NCBI GenBank assembly: GCA_963575645.1
Contig: OY754467.1
Location: forward strand, 37,755,108-37,819,107
Origin: Xanthostigma xanthostigma
Taxonomy: Eukaryota; Arthropoda; Insecta; Raphidioptera; Raphidiidae
Direction: 5' to 3'
Length of the DNA: 64,000 bases
Of the stretch, positions 46,531 to 58,106 are shown in pieces. A program made the translations under genes and the position numbers. Every line of letters starts with the position of its first letter. Position 1 is the first letter of the stretch. The notes beneath the pieces were generated by a model. The model saw only the letters and a list, made by a program, of their open reading frames with translations, was not told where the DNA came from and made no database searches.

Positions 46531-47072
46531 CAAGATCCCGATTTGGCTCGATCATCATCCATCAGGTTTTCGAAAGAAATTTGAATTTTGGTAATAAAAT
46601 GTATTAATAAAGAAAAATTGATTTGGTTGCCATCAATTTCTTGGTACAGCTGTTTTCAATAAAAAATTAAAGTTGTTAATTTTATTTCTGAAATGTAGTT
46701 AGGCATCGAGTTTTCAGATAAAATTATCACCAATCAAAAGTAAAATAGGTACCTATATAAAATGCCAAAGTTTGGTCGACATTTTTATTCCTGGCATAAA
46801 ACCAGGTAGACAGGCACCTTTGAATTAGAACTTTGCAGTTATATAGGGTTCTCTATATATTGTCATATATGAAAATGTAGATAATTTAATTGCATATCAT
46901 ATTAAATACTAAATGCAATAAAATTAACAACTTTATGTTTTTATTAAAAATAGCTGTGCCAAGAAATTGAATGTTAACAAAATCAATTTTTCTTTATTAA
47001 TACATTATATTATCAAAATTCAAATTTCATTAGAAAACTCGATGGGTGAAGATCGAGCCAAATCGAGATCTT
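46531..47072. mobile_element. 542-bp foldback element
   Basis: Arms of about 160 bp: AAGATCCCGATTTGGCTCGA...ATTGATTTGG...CAAGAAATTGATG-type text, with its inverse at 46915-47072. Non-coding. Confidence 0.8.
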
Positions 47073-47418
47073 AGACTATACGTTACAAATAGACAGTTTT
47101 TCTACCAGAAAAAGATTCCCAAGTGTGTGTATTTTTCAATGTAATTTTATACATACGTCATCGCTAGACAGCTTGTAGTTCAGTCACGCCCACTGGTTCT
47201 TTAGATTTGAATCATGAGGCCGTGTTTTAGATTACTGATATATACATCTCTTTCCATAGACATACCTTTCTTTATCTAAGCGCGAAAGTAATGTTATCAT
47301 ATGGCGTTCAAACTCAGCCGTTCGAAATGAATACATATTTTAAATTCTTGTTTGCATTTAAGAGGAAGGATATGAAAACGAAATATTTGGTTTATATTAT
47401 TTGTTTATGTATAAAGAA

Positions 47419-47662
47419 CTAGCGGCCCGGTCCGACTTCGCGCGAATTTGTAGATTGCCACCGTTTTTTCGTCGACTAACGTTGCAAAATTGGTCCCCAC
47501 GAAAAGCCCTTTTATTTTAACGCGATAATATATAGCGTATATGTACATCTTGAAGGTTCGTTCTAAATCATGATGAAAGAATTTTTCAAATAGGTGCGGT
47601 GGTTCCGGAGATTACCCTCCACTTACAAAAATCGTACTCTCTCTTTATAATATTAGTATAGA
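47419..47662 (-). mobile_element. Complete 244-bp Helitron-like element
   Basis: Minus strand A^TCTATACTAATATTATAAA (47662) to GGACCGGGCCGCTAG^T (47419). It sits between A and T as Helitrons do. It is the shortest complete member of the family and is a useful reference for the broken copies. Confidence 0.85.
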
Positions 47663-47738
47663 TAGGTACACATATTGCCATTGACGACGGAACGAGATCT
47701 AAGAGGAATTTAGCCCCCCCAAATTGTATACTCAGTCC

Positions 47739-48895
47739 AGTCAAAATAAACATTTCAAGTTACTATAATTCGCATAGAGCTGAAAATTCGTGCAGGGCTT
47801 AAGTACACTATTATACAAATAAAATATCAAAAATCCCCACTGATCCTACATCTGCTAAAAATTTATTCAAGGTTAAAAGTATCGCTTTTTTGCACTTTTC
47901 TCGTAAACGGGGAATGTTATCCAAAAATAGGTCAGACAAAAGTTATAAATCATGCAATTGTTTACAATAACTGTTTTTACACGCTTTATATTAGCTTCAC
48001 CTGTATGTATGTAAACACGCTTATGTTTTACAGATTCCTTTGGGCTCGATTTTGGCCCACTTTAAACGGACAGATTTAATTTAAACTTTGTACACTTATC
48101 AAGAACCTCTCTATGACTATTAGTTAAACCATCTTTACTCAAAAATAATCTAACCTTTTATATAGATTAAAAAAACTAAAAAACACGCTTTTATAGCACA
48201 TAGAACTTAAAAGTGAAAAATAATTCTTAATAAAAGCAGATAGGTAATAATAATGAACAAAAAATATTAGTATTATTATGAAAAAAGCGTGAGGCGCTTT
48301 GTGCCATACTTTTCGTAAATTGAGCGCCTCACGCTTTTTTCACAATAATACTAATATTTTTGTTCATTATTATTTTCTGCTTTTATTAAGAATTATTTTT
48401 CACTTTTTAGTTCGATGTGCTTATAAAAACATGTTTTTTAGTTTTTTTAAACTGCATTTTTTTACTTATTTCCTGCGAATCACTATTCCTGAGATACAGG
48501 GTCAAAATGTCTATGTACGCATTGAATGTATTTATCAAAAATAACGTAAAATATTAATGTGCATATTAGTATTTTCGATGCATGAAATCACCATTTAAAA
48601 AGAATGGAGATTCGTTGAAAAAAATAGTATAAGAACAATTCTCTTAGAATGTAGACAATGGCATGATCTACAACTTTTGTCTGACCTATTTTTAGATAAC
48701 ATTTAGCGTTTACGAGAAAAGTGCAAAAAACCGCGACTTTTAACCTTTGACCTTGAAATTTTTTTTAGCAGATGTAGGATCGGTTTCATTTGGAATAGTG
48801 TACCTAAGACCTGTACCAATTTCCAGCTCTATACGAATTATTGTCAATCTACCACTGTTTTTTTGTTTATTTAAATCGGACTAACTTATATATTT
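47739..48895. mobile_element. 1.15-kb concentric foldback
   Basis: Imperfect inverse arms can be followed from AGTCCAGTCAAAATAAAC (left) to its partner near 48890. They pass through AATTCGCATAGAGCTG, ACATCTGCTAAAAAT and CACTTTTCTCGTAAACG. An inner, much better matched inverted repeat lies at 48165-48453 (arms about 120 bp; centre AAAAAAGCGTGAGGCGCT). Non-coding. Confidence 0.75.
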
Positions 48896-49670
48896 AATAC
48901 TTGTTAAATACCCATAAGTGATTATAGGCTTACAGACCCCATTCTTCCCAAGAAAAGTTGTTCCGCAGCCAAGGTCTATTGCTACCATAATTTGAAGAAA
49001 AAAGTTCGTACCATAAACCGACAGAACGCGTTAGAAACCCGGAAATATAATATTGCTACGCTACTGATCTAAAAATACAAAACTGCCTGCATACATGAAA
49101 CTTTATGCAATTTAGAACGAAACCCAAACAACAAATAAATATTTCAGAGGGAAAACAGAACTGTTTAGAAAAGAAAACACAAAATTTATTGCACACAGTG
49201 ACACGATACACTATTCACGCTATCTATAATAAACAAATAAATATTGCGTGTGTATAATTTTTGTGGTCGTAGCAGTCGACCATACATGTTCAACTGTATA
49301 TTTTGTGTCGTAGTTTAAGCTGCATAAATTTTAAAATATACAGCGATCGGTGGTTGGTATGAAAAACCTCACTGCATTTGAGCTTGCAGGACACAAAGGG
49401 CTTAACGTAGTGGCTTAAATTTTATATAAAGGTAATGCAACTTTTTCATTTACGATACGTATGTCAAGAGGATTGTCAATAAAAAAGTAATCCGCCATCT
49501 TGGGACGCCCGCCATATTGGATGTATGCTTTGACACCGGACATATTATATACGTGTGGAAAATTTCAAAGATCTAGTTTAATGAAACTAGTCGAACTTTT
49601 TAATGTAAAATTTGACATAAATTGACACACCAACAAAGGTATCCTCAAGTTAAATAAAAACTTGTAAAAT
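48896..49670. other. Intergenic, nothing recognised
   Basis: No gene or repeat identified. Confidence 0.4.
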
Positions 49671-50042
49671 ATATCGCCGTTGGTTCTGTAATAGCTCTTA
49701 TGTGCATAATTGGCAGATTTTACGTTTTTTAGATGAAAATATTCAAGAAACGGAGCTCTATAACACTTGTAATACCTCCAAATTAATTTTACAGTAACCA
49801 GCAAGGGGAAGTAACTCTTATGTGAAAAGTTGTATCAAATGATTCCTCCCATGTGCCAATAAATTCGAAATTAACGTTAATATTTTTTAATTAAACACGT
49901 ATAGTGAAGATAAGTATGAATTAGTAATATACCTCTGAAATTGCTAGTTCTTACCATCCATTGCTGAAATAACCACTTTTTGGCCTTTCCTGCAAATTTT
50001 ATTTTTCGCACATAAGAGGTATTACAGAACCAACGACGATAT
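49671..50042. mobile_element. 372-bp MITE with about 35-bp inverted ends
   Basis: ATATCGCCGTTGGTTCTGTA...CTTATGTGC and its inverse. The interior has no frame of note. Confidence 0.7.
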
Positions 50043-50065
50043 AATAAGCTGAAATATATTCCTTA

Positions 50066-50532
50066 AGGCCTCTGCACACGACGCTGGTTTTGCCACTAGA
50101 TACCTTGCTATAAATTTGGCTGCTACATTTCAAGCGTGCTATGGTTCTGGTTTTGGTGATGACTGTTATATGTTCGCTTCACACGATGCGTGTATAAAAG
50201 CTTACTTTGTAGATGGGTTTGGTGCGCGCGCAGTAATAGAATGTTAACAAAAGTGGACGTTTATTGTCTCTGAACAGAACACACGCTATGATGCCGCGTT
50301 TGTTTGTAGGCGTTTGCCCATGTCGTCATGTTTGTTTGTGGATCCATGTCACTCACGTGTCAAGATACTGTTTCCTGATTGGTTCTTACTCAAAACAAGC
50401 AGACAAGCTAGCAAATTAGCCTCGGTTCTAATTTTGAAATCCATGCTGTGACCTCATTTCCATCTACATGGCCAGCGCGCCAGCCAGCACAAATCCCTAT
50501 ACCGCCAAAATCTGCCTTTTATGCAGCGGTCT
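50066..50532 (+). mobile_element. Harbinger/Tourist-like MITE, family A copy 4
   Basis: 467 bp, ends AGGCCTCTGCACACGACGCT and ...TGCAGCGGTCT; TTA on both sides (50063-50065, 50533-50535). The longest copy. Confidence 0.85.
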
Positions 50533-50558
50533 TTACTTTATGATGACTTTTTATATTA

Positions 50559-51009
50559 AGGCCGTTGCACACGAGGCTGGAAACACTGCTTGTACTTCTA
50601 CTGGCCGGCAGGCTGGGTACAAGGCTGGATGTAACAACACTGCGGGCTCGTCTGTTAGCTTACAAGATAGTTTTTAAAATTAGAACAGGAGCTATTTTTC
50701 TTCCGACGTCCTCTGCTTGCTCTGAACAAGAACCAATCAGGAAGCAGTATCTTGCCACGTGGGCGACATGAACAAACGCCCACAAACCAACACGGCGTCA
50801 TTCTGCTCAGCGAGTCAAACAACAGACGCGTTTTGCTCTGTGTTTATATTTGAACTGTCACTGCGCGCTCACCAAATCCATTCACAAAACTTGAAAAGAC
50901 GTCTCGTGTGAAGCGAGCACATAAAAGCGGAAAACCAGCGCTACAAAAATCAAGTAGTCAAATCTAACAAGGAATGTAGCGGCAAATCCAGCCTCGTGTG
51001 CAGCGGCCT
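50559..51009 (-). mobile_element. Harbinger/Tourist-like MITE, family A copy 5
   Basis: 451 bp, TTA on both sides (50556-50558, 51010-51012). Only 26 bp separate it from copy 4. Its interior runs in the opposite direction (CAGTATCTTGCCACGTGGGC), so the two make an inverted pair. Confidence 0.85.
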
Positions 51010-51684
51010 TTAGCTATAATAGGTTTCCGTTGCACAGATCTTTTTTTTTGTGAACGTGTTTGGCTAGCGCAACGGTCAGCGGTCGTGAATCATGTGTCGG
51101 AATGCAAATATGTAACGTTTATACCGGTAACAGAGTGATACCGGTACGGCGCGGTGTGGTGCGTATTTCCGACGGAATGGCAAGAGTTATATATCGGCTA
51201 TAGCTCTCTGGTTATGCTCTTCTGTATCACTATGGTCGCAAAAGAGGATGATGTTTAACTCAGTCATCTATAGTACTATAGTCAAAGAGGATAGAGGAAA
51301 CAGACTCCGCCTTAAACTGGGTCACCCGCCGCGTATCACAGAGACGAACTTTTTAAAAATATACGCCCTCGCTGATCATTAATTCTTACCACATGTGTAT
51401 AAAAAATGAAACTTCATAGGTTCTTGCATTTGTTGACGATTTTTATTAATTCAGGATTAGGAAATTTTTAAACCCATTGCTACCAAGGTTAGAGAAAAGG
51501 CTAAAAGTATACGCGCTGCGCATGCGCGTAAAGTGCGTATGACGCATTTGACAGACAGAGAGAGAGGGTAGAAACGTCTCTCCTACCTTTTGATTTGAAC
51601 TTTTCTCTTGATCCGGGCCAATTTGCCCTATCGCGCCTAAAAAAATTCACTTCAATATGGTTTTTGCTCGACTCCCTATCCTCC
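51010..51684. other. Intergenic, nothing recognised
   Basis: Somewhat richer in GC than its surroundings (about 51060-51320) but no gene-like frame. Confidence 0.4.
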
Positions 51685-52030
51685 TAACTACTTTTCATGC
51701 TTGTATAGCGATCGTAAAATGACCCATTTAACACTAGTGCGTAAAGTAAAATAAAAAACTGCGTTCTAACTAATTCAGTACTAATTTCCATAAACGACTT
51801 AACATTCTTATTTAAAGGTATATGATGATCTATAGTGGGCGTAATTTTCATAACCAACCAATTAGATGTGAATTTGAACTTTTGCAGAAATGTTGAAAAA
51901 CTGAAAATTATGTGAAAACTGTAGGAAATACGTGCAATAAATGTAGTATGTTTCTCGAACGTAATAATATGGCTTGCGTGACTTAAGTCTCGCTTATACT
52001 CGTTTTTAACATAACTTGTCATAATAATGT
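51685..52030 (+). repeat. Dispersed repeat G, copy 3
   Basis: CTTTTCATGCTTGTATAGCG, CACTAGTGCGTAAAGTAAAA and the final ATATGGCTTGCGTGACT mark it as a relative of 57738-58060. Confidence 0.6.
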
Positions 52031-52157
52031 ACAATACGTTCTAGATACATAAACCACTCTTTCGATTTTCTCGAAGAAACAGGAAAAATGTGAAATTTTT
52101 TATTTTCTCGGAAACGCGTAAACCAGAAATAAACATTTATGAAACCGGAAGTGGTAC

Positions 52158-52211
52158 AAAATTTGGTTTTTGAAGGTAGCAAAGTTCCGGCCAACTTCAA
52201 AAACCAAATTT
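52158..52211. repeat. Short hairpin
   Basis: AAATTTGGTTTTTGAAG and inverse CTTCAAAAACCAAATTT, arms 17 bp, loop about 20 nt. Confidence 0.75.
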
Positions 52212-52522
52212 AAAATATTTTCTGCTCTTTTATATGAAGTTAATCAATCGTCTTTCTTTGTATGTTCTGTATAATATAATATTCGATCGGGTCCTGCATT
52301 CGTCAGCAAAAGCCCGGTGCGGGGGGGGGCAGCGTCGACGGGGGAACAACACGGCACTCAATCGATATACCGTCCTATCAGACTAGACGACTACTGCTCT
52401 TATGTTTGGGGGTAAGATGAAAATACGGTCAGATAATCGGCGCTATTGTCACATTGGAATCGTTAAGTCTTGTCTAAATACCAAACACGCAAGTAAAGAC
52501 AGTATAAAAGTCAAGGTCCTTA

Positions 52523-52958
52523 AGGCCACTGCACACACGAGGCTAGAAACGCTGCTAGATTCCTTGCTAGATTTGCCTACTAGTTTTCTAGCGCTGGTTT
52601 TCTTGATTGCTGTTAAGTGCTCGTTTCACACGAGATTATTTTTCAAGCGTGTTTTGTGGATAGATCTCGTACGCGCGCAGTGACAGTTCGAATATAAACA
52701 CAGAGCAAAACGTGTCTGTTGTCTGGCAGAATGACGCCATGTGGGTGTTCAAGTGTCCACGTGAAGATACTGCTTCCTGATTGGTTCTTGCTCACACCTA
52801 GCAACAAATCTAGCAGGGAAAATAGCCCCTGTTCTAATTTTAAAACCTATCTTCTGAGCTAGCAAGGCAGCCCGCAGTGACGTCATTTCCAGCTTCGTAC
52901 CCAACCTACTGGCTAGCAGAACTCCTAGCAGCGTTTCTAGCCTCGTGTGCAACGGCCT
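52523..52958 (+). mobile_element. Harbinger/Tourist-like MITE, family A copy 6
   Basis: 436 bp, ends AGGCCACTGCACACACGAGG and ...GTGTGCAACGGCCT, TTA on both sides (52520-52522, 52959-52961). Confidence 0.85.
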
Positions 52959-53366
52959 TTAGATATACAGGTCACTTCGTTAATAAATGACGCCAGCTGG
53001 AAGACCGTTTATATTTTTATCAACCGAACGCAATATCAATCGACAGTCCACTGGATGACATCAATTCAGCCTTTTGTGTGGCCGGTGCGAGCTTTTATTA
53101 CTGCGTCCTTGAAAAATGTTCTAATTTTACCCGGCTCTGACAACTTGGTCATTCCCCCAGGGTTTGTGCCCTGTGCCTGGGAATTGCCTTAGTTACAGAA
53201 CCGGACTTCATCCCACCACTACTGTCCAACGTATTACGTAACGAGGTCACCTCTGTATCTTATAATCTTGAATATAATTGTAATTTCAAATTGTCATCAG
53301 GCCTAATCGTATTTTGTGTTTTACTATGTATGTTGTATTGTTGTAGTTTGTTGTCAACAGTGTTTG
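52959..53366. other. Intergenic, one unassigned frame
   Basis: The 81-codon frame at 52947-53192 overlaps the MITE end and has no domain I recognise. It is not called as a gene. Confidence 0.35.
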
Positions 53367-53995
53367 AAAAAATTCCAGCCAATTGGGCGACGGGACCATT
53401 CCAACTTCAAAAATGTTGACATTTGATTATAATAAAGAAAATAAAATTTCTGATATCGCGTGAGGTGACGCGGGTAATGGCTAGTATTCAATATGATATT
53501 AACTATTTATTGCCATGGTTACCTACATAATATGTTCACGTCATGTAAAAATTAATCAAAGCATGCCGAACTAGTTTATTTCTGACAGATCCATAAAACA
53601 AAAGAGCGACCTACTTTTTTTTATTTTCAAAATATTTCCGAAACTATAAAGTTTAGAAAAAAAATTTTTTTTACAAAACTTTCATGAAAAAATAAATAGA
53701 ATAATAAGCCGTTATGAAAAGTATACCATTATTATATAAAAACGCCGTTTTAGCGTATATCTCTTCTGCGCATGCGCCGATTTTCCCCAAAAACTATAGG
53801 GCTCTTCATATTTGCATACCAAACATCCTCCCAAAATTTGGTTTCAATCCGCTCATCCGTTTGGCCTGTAACGTGTTCACAAACAGACTAACAGACGAGT
53901 TTTTATAAAAATGTTTTTTGGATTCAGGGGACCTCAAAACGGAAAGATTGACCTAAACTAGTACCATTCCACAATTGTGAGTTAGAATGGTAAAA
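53367..53995 (-). mobile_element. Dispersed element F, copy 3
   Basis: The same text as 36444-37127 with a deletion before the terminal hairpin (ACCATTCCACAATTGTGAGT...GAATGGT). Confidence 0.7.
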
Positions 53996-54204
53996 GTTAA
54001 TAATTAAAACATCATAAACATGGATGTGAATCATAATTTAATTAAATCCCCTCCCCCCAATTTATAGTCCGTGTTAAGAGGTACTAATTTAAAATGTTCA
54101 TGCGCCGCCACTGACGAAAACATTACAAATAAAAATAACGACAGTGTACTGAGCAACTTGAATCGGTGCTATTGTCAAGTTTACGCGGTTAATCTGTCGC
54201 TTAA

Positions 54205-55109
54205 GGACGTAGTCCTATGTTCAGGCTCGTTTTCAACCGTTATTTAAGAATTTTTTTTAATATCAAAATAATGTACGATGTTTTCAATTTTGTTACATGT
54301 TTTTACTGACAACGTAAACTAAGAAAAACAATTTTTTTTGCTTAATTTTACGCCATTTTATAATTGTTTTTTTAACCTAAAGTAGACAACTTTAAATAGA
54401 GGTAGGTGGGTAGCGCGGGTGATAACGTCACTTGGAGTCAGTTGAATTATAAAAATTAAATTGGTTATTGTTTCGTAGGCTTGTGGCTCTATCCCGTACT
54501 AGAAATAAACATTTTTATTGATAAATAACAAAATGGCGGGTTTTAGAAAAAAAACAACGAGAAAATCGTGATTTTTTCGATGAAAATCGGTTAAAAAAAA
54601 TAGAAATAATTTTTATAATTACGTAATTCTAGTACCGGACGGAGGTATTGTTGTGTAGAATACCCTGTGCAAAACTGAAAGCAATCGGCTGTATACAATT
54701 GTTTCAATCACCCGCGCCGCTTAGAAAAACGAAGTTTTGAGAAAAACGCGTTTAAAGTTTTAATTTCAGATTTCTTACAAAAAAATAAAAATGAATATTT
54801 ACACTAATCAGCTATGCCTGGTGTATATTAAACCTTCCGTTTCTTCAAAGGCATCGTTTTCTGCTAATTTGTTTTCTCTACTCTGCGAGAGTAGATATAA
54901 GGGTAACGTGATAACAATTGAGAGGTAAGAGCAGGTGAGTCTTACCGTAAGACCGTTGCTGCTCTCGACTATATGCTATAGCTTTGTAAATATTTAATAT
55001 TTCGGTCTAAGTATTTTACAGTATTTTCTCAATATATTATAGGTATACTTACTAAAAATGTAAAAAAAATAAATTCGTTTTTTCAAAACCCGAACACCTG
55101 ACTACGTCC
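54205..55109. mobile_element. 905-bp element flanked by TTAA
   Basis: GGACGTAGTCCTATGTTCAG and its inverse ending GACTACGTCC, with TTAA immediately outside both ends (54201-54204, 55110-55113). piggyBac is the best guess; TWA (Harbinger) is the alternative, since TTAAGG can be read both ways. The AT-rich interior encodes nothing. Confidence 0.7.
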
Positions 55110-55401
55110 TTAAATGTTATCGACATGAATTATAATAGGGCCGTGTAACTCATCTATGCACAATCAGATTTTATAGCGACTATCATATAAGAACTAATCA
55201 CTAATCCCAAGAGGTTAATATACGTACAAGATAAACAACTTATTATCATAATGTTTTAATTAAATTCACATCGTCTACATACACAAGTTAAAACGACGTG
55301 GTAAAATTCAAGTAATCCAGTTATCAAGCTGGTTATATTATTTGCGTATATCCAGTTCTATTGAATGAAAAGTTTCGATGTGTTAAAACAGGAATACATG
55401 C

Positions 55402-56026
55402 ATAATTGAGGAGCTTGTTTGCAAAACTTGACAAATCCATTTTAAATAAAAATCGAGTTATATATCGTACGCCAGTATTCAGCCCTAAACAAATCTGAAT
55501 TTCTGGCTATTTTTAATCTAAACTAAACATATCATATACGAATTAAACGACGAAAATGGCGTTTGTGATCAAAAGTTGACAAATCCCGGATTTGTCAAGT
55601 TTTGATCACGAACGCTATTTTCGTCATTTAATTCGTAATATTATTATGGAATCTCTGATGTTTTATGTGTATTTAAATACTCATAAAACGTCAGAGGTTC
55701 CATAATAATATCACAAATTTCTATTTTAATATTGCTCCTTTCTTCCAAAACTTCACATATCCAACATATTTGTTTTCTTAACTTAACAAATACATTGCTT
55801 GTTTTCAAAACTCGACAAAACCAAAAGTTTTTTATAAAAAAAAATAACCATTTAAATTTAAAATTCCATCTTCGGCTTATTTTAATACAAAGACTCAGCG
55901 CTACCAAACGAACCCAAAAACAAAACAAAAGTTTATCAGTCCTTCGATGTGGCGGTTTTTTTTACCTTTTCTGAGGATGTTGGTTCTTTGGATTTGTCAA
56001 GCTTTGCAAACGAGCTCCTCAATTAT
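55402..56026. mobile_element. 625-bp element of nested inverted repeats
   Basis: Outer arms ATAATTGAGGAGCTTGTTTG...GACAAATCCA and inverse. Inside are two more hairpins: 55538-55638 (ACGAATTAAACGACGAAAAT arms) and about 55641-55706 (ATTATTATGGAATCTCTGAT arms). The word GACAAATCC recurs at arm and hairpin tips. Non-coding. Confidence 0.8.
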
Positions 56027-56432
56027 AAAATAATTTGTTCAAGAACCGGGCACAAGTTGAATGGAATTCCCTGAACGAACGTGAACATGAACCGTGTACA
56101 TTGTAAATGAACTGTACAAAATAGTGACGTCACGAATGTCCATTTTTAGGTTACGTTACTAGTACAAAACGTTGTCTCAATGTGTGGTGAGCGAAGACAA
56201 TAAACAGCGCGAGAATATGTCTGCGTCTCTTTCTTTGAGGTAATTCCCTGATTATTTCGATGATGGGATTGGTTTATGTACTGAACAAAACTTTGAAATA
56301 AAAGATATCTCTCTATCGTTCAGGCTTTCGACTGGGTCACCGGGTTATATTTAGCGGTCGCATATAACACAGGCGCGGAAGATGAGGGGATACCGGTCCG
56401 CCTTGACAACACGTTACGATTTTATATAAGTA
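56027..56432. other. Intergenic, nothing recognised
   Basis: No gene or repeat identified. Confidence 0.35.
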
Positions 56433-56841
56433 CAGTTGTACCTGGATAAGCAACAATTCAAGGGACCGCGATCTCTTTTTCGCTTATGGAGGTTTTGCAT
56501 TAACTCGAGTTTCTAGCTTATAGAGGTACAGGAGTGGTCTTTCTCATTTATAGAGGTCTATAAAAAACTATACAAAAACAATGTCAGTTAGTTCAGCTAT
56601 TTATGGCTTATTCTTAAATTTCGTATAGAACTATTAATACGTTTGACGATCGCTTATAGAGGCACAGGCAAGTAGTAGTCTCCGTTATAGAAGTTCATAC
56701 GTGAAAACGGTTTTTCTCTTATAGAGGTTTCTGTTTCTCACTTGTAGAGGTTTTAGAGGGTTACAAAGACGGCACCTGGCATTTATTCACACTTAGAGAG
56801 TTTTCTCGCTTATCCAGTTCTCACTCACTCAGGTTTAACTG
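56433..56841. mobile_element. pogo-like MITE with repeated TTATAGAGGT
   Basis: 409 bp, ends CAGTTGTACCTGGATAAGC and the inverse-type CTTATCCAGT...GGTTTAACTG, TA on both sides (56431-56432, 56842-56843). Eight variants of (C)TTATAGAGGT lie in the same direction through the element. No transposase. Confidence 0.8.
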
Positions 56842-57181
56842 TATTTGTATCGAAGTATGTTTTAAAAAATTAATTAAATCAAATTATTTAACTTAAAATA
56901 GTGAAATAACACATTGCCTAGAGGCTAAAGCACTTCATTAGAAACATTTCAAAAAAAGTTTGACCAAAATTAGTCAAATAGTTTTTTAGTTGAATTCGTT
57001 AAAAAATTCATATATGCATACAAACCATTTTCAATTTTAGTATAGATAATATTATAAATTGTCTAAATTTTGAAACGATTTTAAAAAAGGCTATGCGTCT
57101 ATTCTATAGTACCACAGGAATCTGTCAAAAATCATAAACCAAAATGATTTAATACTCGGCATTCTCAGAATGGACAGGAAT

Positions 57182-57284
57182 AGCTCTGTTCCAACCTCTC
57201 TGCGTTAACGGTTACAGTTTCGTTTTAGCTATTGCGCATGACTGACGGTTCTGTTACTGGTCGCAGAGAGGCTGGAGCAGAGCT
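57182..57284. repeat. Short inverted repeat
   Basis: AGCTCTGTTCCAACCTCTCT and inverse AGAGAGGCTGGAGCAGAGCT, loop about 57 nt. Confidence 0.75.
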
Positions 57285-57737
57285 CATGTTTACATTTTTA
57301 GTTACTACATATTTAATTTGTTGTTTTAAGAACTTGTCTGAGAATTGGTGAAAGTGTGAGTCGGTTTTTTTTTGTTTGTTATTATAAAGAAATCTTTCCA
57401 ACTGTCAAGCTTTTATCTTTCCATTTTCTTTCTCCAGTGTCGATCTTTCTCTATAGTTACTCTTGTATTATTTATTTACAAAACTTTTGAATTCAATTAC
57501 TTAACAAATAAAAAGTTGGGCATTCGATTTAATATTAAAAGTTAAAACCGAGTACTTAAATGTGCAGGGCTCAACAAATCTGCCAACTGATTCAAGGCTA
57601 CTTTTATTATTTTTTTTTTTAAATTAATTCAGGTTCTTATTTATAAAAGTCTGCTTCGAGACTATAATATGCTATTTTAAGGGTTTGCGACCCACGCTTT
57701 TATAAATATGAACCTAAATTATTAAAACCCCCCTGCT
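57285..57737. other. Intergenic, nothing recognised
   Basis: No gene or repeat identified. Confidence 0.35.
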
Positions 57738-58060
57738 TTTCATGCCTGTATAGCGATAATAAACATCTATTTCGCACTAGTGCGTAAATTAAAAGAAAAA
57801 AATGCGATCTCACCAATTCGACAGCAATTTCCACAAGCGACCTTCCAGTTGCCGTTATATATACAAAGCATGCGTAGTTTTCGTAAACAACTTAAATGAA
57901 ATGCAATATGGTCGCTCACACAGAATATGATAGCTGTCAGATATGTTTTTATGAAGTGAAAATTAGCTATTTTATAGAAAGTACAAAAAATGTAGTATAT
58001 ACTTAATCTCGAATGTAGTCCTTTTATGGCTCGTGTGACTGTTAAAAGTGACTGACGCTC
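57738..58060 (+). repeat. Dispersed repeat G, copy 4
   Basis: The longest clear copy; includes CGCACTAGTGCG, a 12-bp palindrome, and ends near TTTTATGGCTCGTGTGACTG. Confidence 0.6.
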
Positions 58061-58106
58061 GATTTATCAAAATATCGCAGCTCACATATTATGCAGGAGG
58101 GTGACC

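Noticed and set aside
52947-53192. 81-codon frame after a MITE
   Set aside because: It begins inside the MITE end and has no domain or coding signal I recognise.
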